Part shown: in pieces, positions 35,944-37,526 of the stretch
How the letters are laid out: the number at the start of each line of letters is the position of its first letter
How positions within the stretch are numbered: position 1 is the stretch's first letter
DNA from: Paracoccaceae bacterium
GTDB taxonomy: Bacteria; Pseudomonadota; Alphaproteobacteria; Rhodobacterales; Rhodobacteraceae
Direction: 5' to 3'
NCBI GenBank assembly: GCA_007134865.1
Contig: SLJW01000114.1
Span: 1 to 37,526, forward strand
Length of the DNA stretch: 37,526 nt
Made by a program: the position numbers and the translations under genes
The notes under the pieces: model-generated
What the model was told of the DNA's origin: nothing
Database searches by the model: none
What the model saw: the letters and a program-made list of their open reading frames with translations, nothing else

Positions 35944-37526
35944 CCGCGCATGTGCACCGCAATATCCCCGATAGTGCAGGGCAGAATGTCTGGCATATGG
36001 ACCCCGATTATGCCGATCTGCTGCGGCTCTATCTGGAGCCCGAAATCTTCGCGCGCGTTGTGCCCCATTTCGAGCGGATGGGCGGGCTGGTCGGCGGCCG
36101 ACTTGAACAGCTTGCGCTTGAGGCTGACCGCAACCCGCCCAAGTTGCATATCCGGGCGCGCAACGGCGCCGATCACGAATGGATTGAAAAGCACCCCGCC
36201 TATGTCGAGCTGGAGCGGGTGGCGTTTTCCGAATTCGGCCTCGCTGCCATGTCGCACCGTCCCGGCGTTTTCGGTCACGACGCAAAACTCCCTGCCGTGG
36301 TGAAGTACGGGCTGGTCTATCTGTTTGTGCAGGCCGAGTTTGGCCTCTGCTGCCCGCTGTCGATGACAGATAGCCTGACCCGGACCTTGGTAAAATTCGG
36401 CGACCCCGATCTGGTCGCGCAGCATTTCGAGGCGCTGACCACGCAGGATTTTGACGCGCTGGCGCAAGGGTCGATGTTCATGACCGAACAGGTCGCTGGT
36501 TCGGATGTTGGCGCGATCGAGACCACGGCGAGGCTGGTGGACGGTCAGTGGCGGCTTTATGGCGACAAGTGGTTCTGTTCGAATCCAGACGCCGCGCTGG
36601 GCATGGTGCTTGCGCGGCCCGAAGGCGGCGCACCGGGCACGCGCGGACTGTCGCTTTTCATGCTGCCGCGCCACCTGCCCGACGGCAGCCGCAACGCCTA
36701 TCGCATCCTGCGCCTGAAGGACAAGATGGGCACCAAATCGATGGCCTCGGGTGAAATTGCGCTGGAAGGGGCAACCGCCTGGTTGGTGGGTGATCCCGGT
36801 CAGGGCTTCAAGCAGATGGCCGACATGATCAACAATTCCCGTCTGGCCAATGGCGTGCGCTCCGCGGGCATGATGCGTCGGTCGGTCAACGAGGCGCGTT
36901 TCATCGCGGAAAACCGCACCGCCTTTGGCCGCAAGCTGATCGACCTGCCGCTGATGCGCCGCCAGATCGACAAGATGACCGCCACCGCCGAGCAGGCACG
37001 CAGCTTTGTGTTGCAGACCGCGGCGATGCTTGACCGCGCGGATGGTGGCGACGAGCATGCGCGCCGCGTGCTGCGCATCCTGACGCCGCTGGTCAAGTTC
37101 CGCGCCTGCCGCGATGCGCGCAAGGTTGCAGGCGATGCAATGGAGGTGCGCGGTGGCTGCGGCTATATCGAGGAATGGTCCGATGCCCGTGTGTTGCGCG
37201 ACGCGCATCTCGGCTCAATCTGGGAAGGGACGAGCAATATCGTCGCCCTTGACGTTGCCCGCGCCACCCGCCGCGAAGGCGCGCTTGAAGCGCTCGATGA
37301 CCATCTGAAGGGCCTGCTGGAGGAGGTGAATGACAGCGACGGCAACCGGCGCGCGCTGGCGGATGCCAGCGCACGCGCAGTCGCATTGATGCATGAGGTC
37401 GCCCATGCGCCGGAGATGGAGTCCGAGGTGCGCCGCGCGGCTTCGGGGCTCTACAATGCGGCGTCGGCCGTGATGATGGGCTGGGAGTCAACCCGCTTGG
37501 CGCGTCAGTCGAACCGTGCCAGCGGC
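35940..37526 (+). CDS. Large acyl-CoA dehydrogenase (AidB-like C-terminus), truncated by window end
   Basis: ATG 35940 overlaps the preceding stop. Open frame MTAHVHRNIPDSAGQNVWHMDPDYADLLRLYL...FMTEQVAGSDVGAIETTARLV...RGGCGYIEEWSDARVLRDAHLGSIWEGTSNIVALDVARA. Runs off the end, so absent from the ORF track. Confidence 0.88.
   Translation, partial: MTAHVHRNIPDSAGQNVWHMDPDYADLLRLYLEPEIFARVVPHFERMGGLVGGRLEQLALEADRNPPKLHIRARNGADHEWIEKHPAYVELERVAFSEFGLAAMSHRPGVFGHDAKLPAVVKYGLVYLFVQAEFGLCCPLSMTDSLTRTLVKFGDPDLVAQHFEALTTQDFDALAQGSMFMTEQVAGSDVGAIETTARLVDGQWRLYGDKWFCSNPDAALGMVLARPEGGAPGTRGLSLFMLPRHLPDGSRNAYRILRLKDKMGTKSMASGEIALEGATAWLVGDPGQGFKQMADMINNSRLANGVRSAGMMRRSVNEARFIAENRTAFGRKLIDLPLMRRQIDKMTATAEQARSFVLQTAAMLDRADGGDEHARRVLRILTPLVKFRACRDARKVAGDAMEVRGGCGYIEEWSDARVLRDAHLGSIWEGTSNIVALDVARATRREGALEALDDHLKGLLEEVNDSDGNRRALADASARAVALMHEVAHAPEMESEVRRAASGLYNAASAVMMGWESTRLARQSNRASG

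Noticed and set aside
35925-37208. 427-aa minus-strand ORF
   Set aside because: Antisense to the truncated third ACAD, which the track missed only because it runs off the window.

Overview
This 37.5 kb high-GC window has the gene content and layout of an alphaproteobacterium, probably Rhodobacterales-like (an inference from style, not a database hit). From left to right: (1) a denitrification/anaerobiosis edge with a truncated NarK-type transporter, a UspA protein and a divergent Crp/Fnr (DNR-like) regulator, with two perfect FNR/DNR boxes (TTGATN4ATCAA) between them; (2) a peptide/amide uptake-and-hydrolysis module with a CocE/NonD (S15) hydrolase, an XRE regulator, a Dpp-type ABC transporter and a C69-like dipeptidase whose catalytic Cys position is Ser2. 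A candidate operator, CTGACGC-N4-YGACGC, occurs upstream of three of its genes; (3) a DctPQM TRAP transporter; (4) a decaying methyltransferase-rich stretch with an IS3 OrfA remnant and a DUF4149-like pseudogene; (5) a PNPOx-like protein and a FolB-like protein that seems to lack the usual catalytic residues; (6) a large divergent acyl-CoA catabolic locus. That locus holds a Cys-less DUF35 protein, a thiolase-like protein without an evident nucleophilic Cys, an ECH, IclR, an ADP-forming-type acyl-CoA synthetase and an uncharacterised permease, facing a TAXI-TRAP transporter, a FadB-like bifunctional enzyme and three ACADs. The best candidates for something undescribed are module 2 with its operator and Ser-type C69 enzyme, and locus 6 as a possible retro-aldol/retro-Claisen side-chain pathway. 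No tRNA, rRNA or CRISPR array was seen. All family calls come from reading motifs by eye; no searches were run.
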